A stretch of DNA of 64,000 nt from UKL13-2 sp031414695 (GCA_031414695.1 JANNWG010000041.1:15668-79667), one strand, 5' to 3'. Counted from the stretch's first letter, positions 36,620 to 47,206 are shown. A program made the numbers and translations. Notes: generated by a model from the letters alone, not told the origin.

Positions 36620-39600
36620 ATGGGGCACAATACTTTTTTTGACATGCATCTCAAAGCATCACCACCGCAGCGCGACAGCTGGCGCAAGGTGGCGACTTCG
36701 CTCGCGCTGATATTGACCACGCTACTGGTATTTGCCTCTGCCCCAGCACTGGCGCTCAATCGCGTCAATACCGTCGCGGGTACTTATGGTACGCCCGGCA
36801 GTACGGGTGATGGCGGGCAGGCGCTGAATGCGTTGCTGCGGAACCCGACTGGCGTGTGGATCATGCCAAATGACGACGTGATCGTGTCCGACTTCGGCAA
36901 TGCGCGCGTGCGCCGCATCAGCACCAATGGTGTTATCAGCGCCATTGCGGGTACTGGCGTGGCGGGGTTCAGTGGTGACGGTGGGTTGGCGATCAATGCC
37001 CAGCTTCGCGCACCGATGTCAACGTTGGTTGATACGGCAGGCGACATTTACATCGCCGACTTTGCCGATCACCGTATTCGCAAGGTGACGGTAGCCACGG
37101 GCATCATCACCACGGTGGCGGGCAATGGCGCAGCTGGATCCAGCGGTGATGGCGGGCAGGCGACGAGTGCACAACTCAATCAGCCGGTTGGTTTAGCCAT
37201 TGATGCGGCGGGGAACTTGTATTTTTCCGAGCGCGCGGGTAACCGCATTCGGCGCGTTACCCCGGCAGGTGTTATCTCCACTTTTGCAGGCACCGGCATT
37301 GCAGGCTATAGCGGTGACGGTGGTGCCGCGACTAGTGCTAGGCTCAACGCCCCCGCCGGACTGGCGTTTAACGACAACGGCATTTTGTTTGTTGCCGATA
37401 GCGCCAATAACCGCATCCGAAGTGTCAATCCATTAGGCAATATCTTTCCCGTGGCAGGCACCGGTGCGGCAAGTTTTAGCGGTGATGGTGGACCGGCACA
37501 ACTTGCCGCACTGAACCAGCCCAGCGGTTTACGCTTTGACGCCAACGGCGTGCTGTTCATTGCCACTCTCGGTGATGCACGCATTCGCGCGATTGACCGA
37601 AATGGCTTGATACACTCATTCGGCGGCAACGGCACCGCAACGCCAGTCAACAACGGTAGCGACGCTATGAGTGGCGCCGTCAATGCCGACCTTGATCTGG
37701 CGTTTGATTCGCAGGGTAATGTTTGGTTTGCCGCGTCAGCTGGGCATGCGGTGCGTAGGATCACACGGCCCAACCCGGGTGATAGAGCGTCCACACTCGA
37801 TATCGTCGGTGCGACGAACCCTGCCAATATTCCACTTCCTGCCCCATCAGACCCTTGGGTGGCTGCGCGCCATGTGGCGGTGGGCAGTGATCGCAGCAGC
37901 TATGTGATCGGTGCTGTGCATCAACAGACCGGGACGACGCCAGGAGGTCAACCCGTCATGGACGGCCCATTAAATTGGCGCATCCTCAAATACGGCGCGC
38001 TGGTCGGCGAAGCACTCATGAACCAAACCCCTGGCGGCTGGAGCCAGACCTACGATAGCGGGCTGGGCGATGATCTACCCTACGCGATTGCCGTGGACGC
38101 CAGTAATAACCCCGTGGTGGTTGGCGTTGGCCGCCATAGCAATGGTGAGCGGCAGTGGCGCGTACATAAATATGCAGCCAGTAACGGCGCACTGATGTGG
38201 GCGCAGAGCTTAAACACGATGCAGTACACAACGCCAACGTTATTGGCGGTGGACGCCATGGATAACATTATTGTCGGCGGCGTGATTAGGGGCGGCGGCG
38301 GCGACGACGACTGGCTGGTCGTCAAATACACAAATAACGGTACAGAATTGTGGCAGCGCACGATTGTGGGCAGTGGCCACGATACCCCTCACGGGTTGGC
38401 AATTGACCCTGCCACACGCGATGTAATTATTGTCGGCTCAATGGGTACGCCGACGGGTAGCGAATTTGCCAGCGCACGGCTGGCATCGGCGACAGGCAAT
38501 GTGCTGTGGCAGCAAAGCTTTAGTACCCCTGATGGTCACGCCGTCGCCTATAGCGTCGCCATCGATGGTGCAGGCGCGATTATGATTGGCGGCGAACGCG
38601 CCTTCGCCGGTCAACTCTTGCGCCCACGTGTAGAAAAACGTGCCGCCGATGGCACGCAACTGTGGGAGTACATCGGCCCGGATGATCGCAGTGCGGCCTT
38701 TGCCATGGCGCTGGCTGCCAATGGCGATATTTATGTGGGCGGCTATCGTTATATGTTTTCGCCATTTCTTGAATCACCGCAAAACGTGTACCTGCGCGCC
38801 GGTAACTGGCTGGCGCGACTTAACAATACAACCGGGTCACCGCAGTGGGTGCAGGCATTTTTTTCCGGCTCCCACGACACCTTTATCCGCGATCTAAAAG
38901 TAGGCCTCGATGGTCATCCCATCATACTCAGCAGGCAGGTCGGCTATCCTTTATCTGGCCCCGCACCATGGCCTGATGTTGGCTGGCGCGTGAGCAAGCG
39001 TTATGCCGAAAATGGCGATGACATATGGTCACGCGAGGTACCGTCGTCGGGAAGTTTGCGGGTACACCGGTATGTTCCGGGCGGCATGGCGATCAATGGC
39101 GATAGCGTGGTGGCGACGGGCACGCGTTATGATCAAGATTTTGTGGGCGGTGCCTTTCCGACCAAGCTGCATACGGTACGATTTGAAAACCCCAACCAGC
39201 AATTCATCACGTTTGCGGCGCTGAGCAACCGTTCGTTTTCACCGACACCATTTAGCGTCAACCCAGCAGGTGGTCTGTCTGGCTTACCCGTGCTCATGAG
39301 CTCGCTTACGCCCAGCATTTGTAGCGCATTTGGCAGTAATGGCACCAGCATTACCATGTTGAACGCAGGCGTATGCACCTTGCGTGCGACCCAGTTGGGT
39401 ACGGTGAATTGGCGCGCCGCCGCACCTGTCGAGCAGAGCTTCACCATCTCAGTTGCCGCGCAGAGCATCAACTTCGCTGCACTCCCAGATAAAACCTTCG
39501 GCGATGCAGCCTTTACGGTGTCCGCGAGCGGCGGTGCATCGGGCAATCCCGTCACATTTGGTGTACTCACACCGATTGTCTGTAGCACCTCGGGCACGAA

Positions 39601-42600
39601 TGGCACATTGGTCACACTGCTGAGCGGCGGTAACTGCATTATTCGCGCCAGCCAAGCAGGCAACAGCGCCTATGCCGCAGCACCGGATGTGGATCGTAGC
39701 TTCACCGTCGCGCTCGCGGCACAAACCATCAGCTTTGCCGCGTTGGCCAACAAGACCTTTGGCGACATACCGTTCACGCTGACCGCCACTGGCGGTGCGT
39801 CTGGCAATGCCGTTACCTTTTCATCCCAGAGTGCGTCCATTTGCACCACAGGCAGCACGAATGGTGCCACCGTCACGATCATCGCAGCAGGCACCTGCAC
39901 CATTCGCGCCAATCAGGTGGGCAACAGCCAATATAGCGCCGCCATCGCGGTGGATCGCAGCTTTACGGTTGCAAAAGCGAGCCAGACGATCACGTTTAAT
40001 GCGCTTGCTGATATGACCTTTGGCGATGCGCCATCCAGCTTGAACGCGACCGGCGGCGCTTCTGGTAACGCAGTCACTTTCACGAGCCTGACATCCAGCA
40101 TTTGTACGGCCACCGGCAGCAATGGTGCGACCCTCACGCTCTTGATAGGTAGCGCTTGCACCATTCGCGCCAGTCAGCTTGGCAATGCCAATTATGATGC
40201 CGCGCCCAACGTGGATCGCAGCTTCACCATCTTGCGTGCGCCGCAAACGATTACCTTCAATGCACAATCACCCAGCACACGCGCATACAGTCCCAACGGT
40301 CAGTTTGCGTTGAATCCGAGTGCAAGCGCCTCATCAACGCTTGCCATCACGTACACCACCGTCGATGCAGCCGTGTGTACGATCATTGCTGGTAATAACG
40401 TGCGCATCATCGGTGCGGGCGTCTGCGGCATCACCGCCAGTCAAGCGGGCAATGGCAATTACTTAGCCGCCACGGCTATTACGCAAAACGTCAGCATCAC
40501 CCCAGCGATCCAAACCATTACCTTCGGTGCCGCGCCGACGGTGGTTGTTGGCGGCACAACATCGGTGACGGTGACGGGAGGTGGCTCCGGTAGCGCCATC
40601 GTCTTAACATCTAATACACCAAGTGTTTGCAGTATCGCGGGCAATACAGTAACAGGCCTCGCCGCAGGTGTATGCATTCTTGCAGCTAACCAAGCCGGTA
40701 ACAGCAATTACCAAGCCGCCACCGAGGCCACACAGAATATCAATGTGATTCGCGCGAACCAGAGCATTAGCTTTGGTGCAGCGCCTAGTGGTGGTCTAGC
40801 CGTCAACGCAACGCTGATGGTCAGCGCCACGGGTGGTGCATCGACGCAACCCGTTGTGTTTAGTTCGTTGACTGCGACCGTTTGTTCCAGCGGCGGCGCC
40901 AATGGCGCGCTGATCACGGGGCTTAGCATGGGGCTATGCACTATTGCCGCTAATCAAGCGGGAACCAGCAACTACAACGCGGCACCCCAAGTCACGCAGA
41001 GCTTTAATGTTGGCATTCAGCTAATCAGCGTTGAGACGCCCGTGTTCCATATCGGCAGCCCGCGCACGCTCACCGCCAGCGGGGGGCTGTCTGGCAATCC
41101 GATTGTGTTTAATTCGGCCTCACCCGCCATTTGTACCACCAGCGGCGCGAATGGGGCAACCTTAACCCGCATCGCGGCTGGCGCTTGTGTCGTTACCACC
41201 AATCAAGCTGCCGGGGCGGGCTTCGCCGCGGCATCACCGGTCAGTATCACCAGCTACACGCCGCAGCGAGAGGCGCTCGGCGCTGGCTCCCTCCACACGG
41301 GCGCTATTCATGCTGACGGCAGCTTGTGGATGGCTGGTAACAATGGTTCTGGGCAACTCGGTGACGGCACCCTAGCGAGTCGCCACGTGCTGACCCGTAT
41401 CGGCAGTGCCAATAACTACACCTCGATAGCGCTTGGCGACCACCACACCGTCGCACTGCGCACCGACGGCACATTGTGGCGCTGGGGTCTTGGCAGCGGC
41501 AATGCGCCGATGCAAGATGCCACCGCCAGCAATTGGATCGCCGTGGCCACGTGCGATGGGTGCTTGGGCGCCATTCGTGCCGACGGTAGCCTCTGGGTGT
41601 GGCCCGATCTCCATTCGGCACCAACACCCATTGCCGGTGGACCGTGGATTGCTATCACCGCCTCGGTATATGAGTATTTACTAATACGCGCTGACGGCAC
41701 GCTGTGGCTGCTGTCGCGGTTTGACGTGTTGACACCGCCGACGCAGGTCGGTACTGCCAACACCTGGACGCAGGTGGCGACCATGCAAAGCGATGACGGT
41801 AGCGGTAATCCGCTTAAGTTTGCGCTCAAGTCCGATGGCACACTCTGGGGCTGGGGTTACAACAATGGTCAATTAGGCGACGGCACCTACGATACCTATA
41901 GCGAGCCTACGCAGATCGGTAATGGCAACGATTGGGTCGAGGTCAAGACCAGTCTTTACGCCACGCTTGCACGTCGTAGCGATGGCAGTTTTTGGGCTGC
42001 TGGCGCAAATAATTTGGGGCAGTTGGGTCTTGGTCACCAGATGCCGAGCGAAACCTTTGTACCAGTCGGCAGTGTGTCCGACTGGGACAGCATTGCCTCG
42101 GGTTACCTTCATTCCATCGCGCGTCGTGCGGATGGCACGCTGTGGAGCTGGGGCCACCACCACCATGGAGTACTGGGCGATGGCACGTTGACAACTCGCT
42201 TCACGCCATTGCAAAGTTTGCAGGCGCCGGCGATTGGTATGGCAAACGCGGGGGCGGGCATCGCGACGGTCGGCTTTACGGCCTTACCCGCTACTTTTAA
42301 TCCCGTCACCGGCTACCGCGCCACCAGCGCACCGGGCGGGCTTATGGGTAGTTGTACGTTGCCTTGTAGCAGCATCAGCGTGAATGGGTTGAGCGGCGGT
42401 ATTAGCTATACGTTCATCGTGGCTGCGATCAACGCCTCGGGTAGTGGACGCGAATCGGCGGTATCAAATAGCGTTATCCCGACCGCCGGACCAACACGCA
42501 CCGTCACCCCCTCCGCCGGGGCGAACGGCACGATCACCCCGGCGACACCCGTCGTGGTTAACAGTGGTGCCACGAGCGTCCTCACCGTCACACCGAACAG

Positions 42601-43237
42601 CGGCTACTCGGCCTCGGTGGGCGGCACCTGCGGAGGTTCACTCGTTGGCACCACCTACACCACGGCTGCGGTGACGGCTGATTGCACCGTCGTGGCGAGC
42701 TTTAGTCAGAACATCGCGCTGACTGGCTTAGTTTCGCGCAAAACCCACGGTGCAGCAGGCACATTTGATTTACCCATCAGCACCGCACACTTGATTGGCG
42801 GCAATGTCGATGTCGAGCCCCGCACCATCGGTGCAGGCCACTCGATTGTGTTTCAGTTTAATCAGGCTGTGACTAGCATTGGTAGTGTGACAGCGGTGAA
42901 TGCAAGTAGTAATCCGATTGGGGTAGCGAGTGCTGTTATCAACATGAGTAACACGACCGAAGTTGTTGTCACCCTCACAGGCATTGCGGATGCGAGTCGG
43001 GTCACGGTGACGCTAAATGGCGTCAATGGTAGTTTGAGTAGTGCAGTCTCATTAGGCTTTTTAGTGGGCGACGTTAATAACAATCGTAGCGTCGGCAATA
43101 CCGACATCGCGGCGATGAAAACCCGCATCGGCTTAAACGTGGACAGCACAAATTTCAAATACGACATCAATGCCAGCGGCACACTGACTAACACAGACGT
43201 CGCGGCGGCTAAGACGCGGGTGGGATTGGGGGTTTAG
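36620..43237 (+). CDS. Giant secreted protein with NHL propeller, Ig-like repeats, RCC1 repeats and C-terminal dockerin-like module, cassette 2
   Basis: 2,205 aa; the ATG is preceded by AAGGGGGC at good spacing. The signal peptide ends near residue 46 (SAPALA). Residues about 47-395 are NHL-type propeller blades (GTGVAGFSGDGG repeated about every 55 aa). About 410-855 form a second propeller-like region of WRVHKY and IAVDASNNPVVVG type. Eight Ig-like repeats of about 80 aa with paired Cys (QTITF...VC...CTI.A.QAGN pattern) span about 855-1470. RCC1-type repeats (ALRTDGTLWRWG) follow to about 1865, then Fn3, an InlB-like unit and the shared beta domain plus dockerin-like loops. No catalytic domain is recognised; an adhesive or binding role is inference. 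Confidence 0.88.
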   Translation: MGHNTFFDMHLKASPPQRDSWRKVATSLALILTTLLVFASAPALALNRVNTVAGTYGTPGSTGDGGQALNALLRNPTGVWIMPNDDVIVSDFGNARVRRISTNGVISAIAGTGVAGFSGDGGLAINAQLRAPMSTLVDTAGDIYIADFADHRIRKVTVATGIITTVAGNGAAGSSGDGGQATSAQLNQPVGLAIDAAGNLYFSERAGNRIRRVTPAGVISTFAGTGIAGYSGDGGAATSARLNAPAGLAFNDNGILFVADSANNRIRSVNPLGNIFPVAGTGAASFSGDGGPAQLAALNQPSGLRFDANGVLFIATLGDARIRAIDRNGLIHSFGGNGTATPVNNGSDAMSGAVNADLDLAFDSQGNVWFAASAGHAVRRITRPNPGDRASTLDIVGATNPANIPLPAPSDPWVAARHVAVGSDRSSYVIGAVHQQTGTTPGGQPVMDGPLNWRILKYGALVGEALMNQTPGGWSQTYDSGLGDDLPYAIAVDASNNPVVVGVGRHSNGERQWRVHKYAASNGALMWAQSLNTMQYTTPTLLAVDAMDNIIVGGVIRGGGGDDDWLVVKYTNNGTELWQRTIVGSGHDTPHGLAIDPATRDVIIVGSMGTPTGSEFASARLASATGNVLWQQSFSTPDGHAVAYSVAIDGAGAIMIGGERAFAGQLLRPRVEKRAADGTQLWEYIGPDDRSAAFAMALAANGDIYVGGYRYMFSPFLESPQNVYLRAGNWLARLNNTTGSPQWVQAFFSGSHDTFIRDLKVGLDGHPIILSRQVGYPLSGPAPWPDVGWRVSKRYAENGDDIWSREVPSSGSLRVHRYVPGGMAINGDSVVATGTRYDQDFVGGAFPTKLHTVRFENPNQQFITFAALSNRSFSPTPFSVNPAGGLSGLPVLMSSLTPSICSAFGSNGTSITMLNAGVCTLRATQLGTVNWRAAAPVEQSFTISVAAQSINFAALPDKTFGDAAFTVSASGGASGNPVTFGVLTPIVCSTSGTNGTLVTLLSGGNCIIRASQAGNSAYAAAPDVDRSFTVALAAQTISFAALANKTFGDIPFTLTATGGASGNAVTFSSQSASICTTGSTNGATVTIIAAGTCTIRANQVGNSQYSAAIAVDRSFTVAKASQTITFNALADMTFGDAPSSLNATGGASGNAVTFTSLTSSICTATGSNGATLTLLIGSACTIRASQLGNANYDAAPNVDRSFTILRAPQTITFNAQSPSTRAYSPNGQFALNPSASASSTLAITYTTVDAAVCTIIAGNNVRIIGAGVCGITASQAGNGNYLAATAITQNVSITPAIQTITFGAAPTVVVGGTTSVTVTGGGSGSAIVLTSNTPSVCSIAGNTVTGLAAGVCILAANQAGNSNYQAATEATQNINVIRANQSISFGAAPSGGLAVNATLMVSATGGASTQPVVFSSLTATVCSSGGANGALITGLSMGLCTIAANQAGTSNYNAAPQVTQSFNVGIQLISVETPVFHIGSPRTLTASGGLSGNPIVFNSASPAICTTSGANGATLTRIAAGACVVTTNQAAGAGFAAASPVSITSYTPQREALGAGSLHTGAIHADGSLWMAGNNGSGQLGDGTLASRHVLTRIGSANNYTSIALGDHHTVALRTDGTLWRWGLGSGNAPMQDATASNWIAVATCDGCLGAIRADGSLWVWPDLHSAPTPIAGGPWIAITASVYEYLLIRADGTLWLLSRFDVLTPPTQVGTANTWTQVATMQSDDGSGNPLKFALKSDGTLWGWGYNNGQLGDGTYDTYSEPTQIGNGNDWVEVKTSLYATLARRSDGSFWAAGANNLGQLGLGHQMPSETFVPVGSVSDWDSIASGYLHSIARRADGTLWSWGHHHHGVLGDGTLTTRFTPLQSLQAPAIGMANAGAGIATVGFTALPATFNPVTGYRATSAPGGLMGSCTLPCSSISVNGLSGGISYTFIVAAINASGSGRESAVSNSVIPTAGPTRTVTPSAGANGTITPATPVVVNSGATSVLTVTPNSGYSASVGGTCGGSLVGTTYTTAAVTADCTVVASFSQNIALTGLVSRKTHGAAGTFDLPISTAHLIGGNVDVEPRTIGAGHSIVFQFNQAVTSIGSVTAVNASSNPIGVASAVINMSNTTEVVVTLTGIADASRVTVTLNGVNGSLSSAVSLGFLVGDVNNNRSVGNTDIAAMKTRIGLNVDSTNFKYDINASGTLTNTDVAAAKTRVGLGV

Positions 43238-43322
43238 GGGGTTGGGTTGGGCGTTTGGCGTTGAACGTTTGGCGTGAATGGAAGTGCGTGAACTGTGAAC
43301 GGTGAATAGTGAACAAAAGCGC
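43238..43322. repeat. Non-coding tail shared by giant genes 2, 3 and 4 (copy 1)
   Basis: Immediately after the stop the sequence contains GGCGTTTGGCGTT-like steps and then a block reading GGAAGTGCGTGAACTGTGAA and continuing to GTGAACAAAAGCG. The same block follows giant gene 3 (54750-54840) and giant gene 4 (63783-63859). An inverted copy of GTGAACGGTGAA follows at about 43340-43355. Confidence 0.75.
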
Positions 43323-43367
43323 GGGAAGTATTATGTATTTGTTCACGGTTCACAATGTACACCGCAA

Positions 43368-43497
43368 TCCCTCCCAGCCTTTTTCAAAGGGAGGAGCCAA
43401 GCGAGGGTTCGAGTTCTATTTTGCAAATTTCCACTAGCCAGTTCTCCCCTTTGAAAAAGCCTGTCCTGAGTTTGTCGAAGGGGGGAGTTAGTGGGGA
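43368..43497. repeat. Inverted REP-like palindromic elements
   Basis: Two oppositely oriented copies of a CCCTCCC...TTTTTCAAAGGG element are separated by about 40 bp. The second contains CCTGTCCTGAGTTTGTCGAA, a sequence familiar from dispersed repeats of many environmental proteobacteria. It is related to the repeats at 1080-1212. No gene is present. Confidence 0.6.
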
Positions 43498-43499
43498 TT

Positions 43500-43612
43500 G
43501 CGAGGCGTTAAGTTCTTCACGTCAAACGCTCAACGCTTGACGGTTCACGCCCAACGCCTAACCGTCTAACTTCTAACGCTCAACGCCAAACCCCCAACGC
43601 TAACCTCCTCAC
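43500..43612. repeat. Degenerate short tandem repeats (AACGCC/CAACGC type)
   Basis: A run of imperfect 7-13 bp units such as TCAAACGC, TCAACGC, CCAACGCC, TAACCG and TCAACGCC. It is the complement of the GGCGTTTGGCGTT steps found after the giant genes. No coding potential. It lies upstream of the promoter element of sigma gene 3. Confidence 0.6.
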
Positions 43613-43704
43613 GACATCTGTTGCTTGTGTCGGGTGAGCCGTGCTCATGCGCTCAACCAATCCAACGACATCACCTAGCGATAACAAAACAGCTTATTTC
43701 GTAC

Positions 43705-43713
43705 TGCTATACT
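43705..43713 (+). promoter_or_regulatory. Extended -10 promoter element of sigma gene 3
   Basis: TGCTATACT, 36 nt before the ATG at 43750, identical to the element before sigma gene 1. The bases around it are otherwise different, which makes the match more telling. Confidence 0.58.
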
Positions 43714-43749
43714 AAATTTCTTATTTATCGGTCATTGGTATTGCACTGC

Positions 43750-44325
43750 ATGAGTACAACCAACTCTAACCCTGCCGCACTCACCTCTTTATTACACGCT
43801 TGGCAACAAGGCGACGGCGCGGCGTTTTCACTGTTGTTTGACAACGTTTACGCGCAGCTAAAAAAAATCGCCGCACAACGCTTGCGTGATGTGGCCAACA
43901 ACAGCACCTTATCGCCTACTGAGCTCTTGCATGAAGCGGTATTGCGTATATCTGATACGCCATCAGACTGGAAAAACCGCGCACATTTTTTTGCCAGTAT
44001 GTCGCTCATTATTCGTGCCACCTTGGTCGATCATGCACGTGCGCAAGCCACACATAAACGTGGTGGGCAGCTATTACATGTGACCCTAACCAATGCGGCC
44101 ATAGGAGAAGAATCACAAATCGCTGATTTGTTAGCACTCGATCAAGCCTTGTCAGCGCTCGAAAAAATAGACCCGCGTGGCAGCGAGGTATTGCATCTGA
44201 CTTACTTTGCAGGGCTTGAGGGTACTGAAATTGCAACGGTTCTTGATATTTCGCTTGCTACGGTGAATCGCGAATTACGTTTCGCACGCGCATGGCTACA
44301 CACCACGCTCGGCTATGCAGTCTAG
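43750..44325 (+). CDS. ECF-like RNA polymerase sigma factor, cassette 3
   Basis: 191 aa from ATG 43750 (MSTTNSNPAALTSLLHAW), just past the -10 element; longer upstream frames are rejected for that reason. Region 2 shows LSPTELLHEAVLRISD and NRAHFFASMSLIIRATLVDHARAQ. Region 4 shows LTYFAGLEGTEIATVLDI and the helix LATVNRELRFARAW. This is the most divergent of the four, and its recognition helix differs from cassettes 1 and 2, so it may read different promoters. It overlaps the kinase gene by 11 nt. Confidence 0.9.
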   Translation: MSTTNSNPAALTSLLHAWQQGDGAAFSLLFDNVYAQLKKIAAQRLRDVANNSTLSPTELLHEAVLRISDTPSDWKNRAHFFASMSLIIRATLVDHARAQATHKRGGQLLHVTLTNAAIGEESQIADLLALDQALSALEKIDPRGSEVLHLTYFAGLEGTEIATVLDISLATVNRELRFARAWLHTTLGYAV

Positions 44326-47206
44326 CCAACACGCGCTGGCCAAACATTTGTTTGGTGAAGTATGCGACCTCGATATTGCACAACAATTACCACGACTACA
44401 TGCGCTTACTGATGACGCTGACATCATTGGTTATGTAAGCCTCTTATTGCAGCAAAACCAAACAGATCATCCACGTGTCTCTCAGCCGATTCTCAATCTC
44501 ATGAGCATGGTGGCGGGTAATGAAATCAAAGTCGGTGATACCTTAGGCGCATGGCAACTAGTCGCTGAAATCGGCCAAGGCGGCATGGGAACGGTATTTC
44601 GCGCGCAGCGTAACGATGGGCATTTTGAGCAAGAAGCTGCGGTGAAATTACTGCATGGCATACCGAGTGCGAAAGCGCTGGAGTACTTAGCGCGCGAGCG
44701 ACAAATTTTAGCCACCCTCACCCACCCGAATATTGCGAGGCTATACGATGGTGGCGCGACCCCACAGGGGCAGCCTTATTTGGTGATGGAGTATGTGGCG
44801 GGCGTCGCTATTGACCATTACTGCCAAGCACAAAAACAATCGACGAATCATATTTTGAAGCTGATGCTCGAAGTGTGCGATGCCATCAGCTTCGCCCATC
44901 AGCGCTTAATCGTACACTGCGACATCAAGCCCTCAAATATTTTAGTGACGAGTACAGGGCGACCTATGTTGCTCGACTTTGGTATTGCACGGCTAATTAG
45001 TACAGACGTCGGCGCGGACGTTACCGACCAATCCCAACCATTTGCGTCACCTAGCTTAGCAAGCAGCACACTAACGCAAGCGCGTGCATTCACTCCAAAA
45101 TACGCAAGCCCTGAGCAACGGAATGGCCAAGCGCTCACCACGGCGACAGACATCTACAGCCTCGGCAAAATGCTCGCAGAGCTCATCGAACATAGTCTAG
45201 CAACGACCACCCCTAACCGTGAGATAGCCGCGATTGTCAGTCGTGCCACACAGGATGATATTGCCATGCGCTATGCGACGGTAGCCTCATTAGCGAACGA
45301 TTTGCAACGCTTTCTAGACAGGCTGCCGCTCGCTGCCGTAGAGGCTGCACCAATTTATGTGGCACGAAAATTTGTGCAGCGTAACTGGCCGTGGTTGACA
45401 GCCGCAGGCGTATTTGTTTTTACCGTTGGTCTCGCCGCACAGCGTGTGGTGACTGAACGCGACCGTGCACAGATTGCTGGACAACAGGCCATTAAAGAGC
45501 GAGATGCTACTCAACTTGCACAATCAGCCGCGTTACGTGAACGTGATCGCGCGGCGGCTGCGGAGGTTGTCGCAATCACTGAGCGAGATCGCGCAAAAAA
45601 CGCAGAAAACAGTGCAATCGCCGATAAAAACCGCGCCTCGCAGGCAGAGACTTCATCACGCCAGACAAGTGAATTTTTAGTTTCAGTATTTGAAAGCAGC
45701 AATCCAAACGCGGTATCGGGTGATATTTCAGCCTCCACTTTGATTGCAGCCGCTGAATCGCGCTTAGAAAAACAGATGCTAGGGCAGCCAAATGTACAAG
45801 CAAATCTGTATAGCGCGCTTGGTCGCGTGCAGTCGAATATGGGGAAACCAAATGAAGCACGCACGAACTATCGTCGCGCCATTGAGATTGAGCGTAAACA
45901 AAATCGACCGCTCGAACTTGCGCGTGTACTGACGCTGGAATTTCAGAATGATGTGTTGAAGCTCGACAACGCTAATATGGTTGCCCTAGCGCGTGAGGCG
46001 CTCGCGTTGCGCGAACAGTTTGCTGCACCTGAATCAGACGACATTGCCGAGTCGCTAAGCTATATGGCATACGCGCTACGTGCGACATCGGGCGATCTGA
46101 AGCTGGCTGAAAAATTACTCCTGCGAGCGTTGGCGATTCGCCAAAAAAATAATCAACAGAGCATGGGGATGGCTGAAACGCAGCACATTGCGGGGCAAGT
46201 TTACGGTGTACTTGGACAGCACGATAAATCCATCGCAAGTTATCGGAAAAGCATTGCGATTAAAGAGGCCAAATTAGGCGAGGGACATCCAGATGTTTTA
46301 CAGAGCCTACAATATTTAGCGGGCGGCTTAAATAGGACGAAGCAGTTTACCGAGGCTGAAATTATTTTTCGACGCATTGTCGCGCAAAATGAAAAACTGC
46401 ATGGTCGGCAGAACGTCAACATGTTGCGTCCGCTGATTTATCTAGGCGGTCTGCTCATTGCCACTGGGCGACCGCGTGAGGCGCTCACCTTAGCTGAGGA
46501 AGCGCTACAGATTGCTGAGAAGACAGTAGGACGGGACTCAACTTATGCCGCGCTTGCGTTAAATAATATTGGCCTAGCGCGGTTGGATTTAGGCGATAGT
46601 GAAGGCGCAGTAATACGCTTTCGTGAGGCGCTTGTGACAATGAAAAAATACATGCGCCCATTCGATATTGCAGTAGCAACGCAGGAAGTAAATCTTGGAC
46701 GAGCGTTGAATCGAAATGGCGAATCTGTAAAGAGCCAAGCGCATTTAATGTTGGCATATGACATCTATCGCAAAGTCTTTGGTGAAGGACATAGCGAAAC
46801 ATTACTGGCCGCCGCAGAATTGATGCGGGCGTTAATTTCAATCGGTAAATTAGAGGATGCGATTCGTTTGCAGGATAAGCTTAATCAAATGGCGGTAACA
46901 GCAGATAGCAACGTGAATGCAGAAGTCGCAATGACTAATGCTTTACTGCTAGTCGTGCAGGGCAAGGATGACGATGCGATGCAGGCATTGTTAGCAGCGG
47001 AGCGCTTAAGTCGATCACGCTACGGCGAAGTTGATGCGCGCACGTGGCTCGTCAAATTGCCGCGCACTGAATGGCTTGCCGTGCGTGGGCGAGCAGGTGA
47101 CAAGGGTGAAAGTCAGTTACTGGCGAAGCAAATTTTAAGTAATGTGGAGAACAGGCTATATGCCGAGGCGCCGGTGTTGGCGAAGCTCAGGCGTTTGCAG
47201 CAGTAG
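44315..47206 (+). CDS. Membrane-anchored Ser/Thr protein kinase with coiled coil and TPRs, cassette 3
   Basis: 963 aa from ATG 44315, again 11 nt inside the sigma gene. The N-terminal segment is shorter and divergent (MQSSQHALAKHLFGEV). Kinase motifs: GQGGMGTVF (near 88), AAVKLL Lys, HCDIKPSN (near 201), LDFGIARLI and ASPEQRN. The HRD Arg is Cys, as in the other three. A membrane helix lies at about 354-376, and a coiled coil of ERDRA type runs to about 450. The shared RQTSEFLVSVFESSNPN segment and TPR-like repeats follow. A kelch- or dockerin-type domain is absent, so the periplasmic half is presumably a protein-binding sensor. Confidence 0.92.
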   Translation: MQSSQHALAKHLFGEVCDLDIAQQLPRLHALTDDADIIGYVSLLLQQNQTDHPRVSQPILNLMSMVAGNEIKVGDTLGAWQLVAEIGQGGMGTVFRAQRNDGHFEQEAAVKLLHGIPSAKALEYLARERQILATLTHPNIARLYDGGATPQGQPYLVMEYVAGVAIDHYCQAQKQSTNHILKLMLEVCDAISFAHQRLIVHCDIKPSNILVTSTGRPMLLDFGIARLISTDVGADVTDQSQPFASPSLASSTLTQARAFTPKYASPEQRNGQALTTATDIYSLGKMLAELIEHSLATTTPNREIAAIVSRATQDDIAMRYATVASLANDLQRFLDRLPLAAVEAAPIYVARKFVQRNWPWLTAAGVFVFTVGLAAQRVVTERDRAQIAGQQAIKERDATQLAQSAALRERDRAAAAEVVAITERDRAKNAENSAIADKNRASQAETSSRQTSEFLVSVFESSNPNAVSGDISASTLIAAAESRLEKQMLGQPNVQANLYSALGRVQSNMGKPNEARTNYRRAIEIERKQNRPLELARVLTLEFQNDVLKLDNANMVALAREALALREQFAAPESDDIAESLSYMAYALRATSGDLKLAEKLLLRALAIRQKNNQQSMGMAETQHIAGQVYGVLGQHDKSIASYRKSIAIKEAKLGEGHPDVLQSLQYLAGGLNRTKQFTEAEIIFRRIVAQNEKLHGRQNVNMLRPLIYLGGLLIATGRPREALTLAEEALQIAEKTVGRDSTYAALALNNIGLARLDLGDSEGAVIRFREALVTMKKYMRPFDIAVATQEVNLGRALNRNGESVKSQAHLMLAYDIYRKVFGEGHSETLLAAAELMRALISIGKLEDAIRLQDKLNQMAVTADSNVNAEVAMTNALLLVVQGKDDDAMQALLAAERLSRSRYGEVDARTWLVKLPRTEWLAVRGRAGDKGESQLLAKQILSNVENRLYAEAPVLAKLRRLQQ

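Noticed and set aside
28447..42591. Long antisense frames inside the giant genes (for example 28447-28977, 37306-37827, 39133-39663 on the minus strand)
   Set aside because: They mirror the repeated modules, have low-complexity Val/Pro/Ala-rich composition, recur at each repeat and lack ribosome-binding sites; they are shadows of the plus-strand genes.
32780..44325. Idea that sigma genes 2 and 3 have 17-40 aa extra N-terminal extensions
   Set aside because: The upstream in-frame start codons lie before the conserved -10 element, so they would not be transcribed; downstream starts align with the other sigma paralogs.
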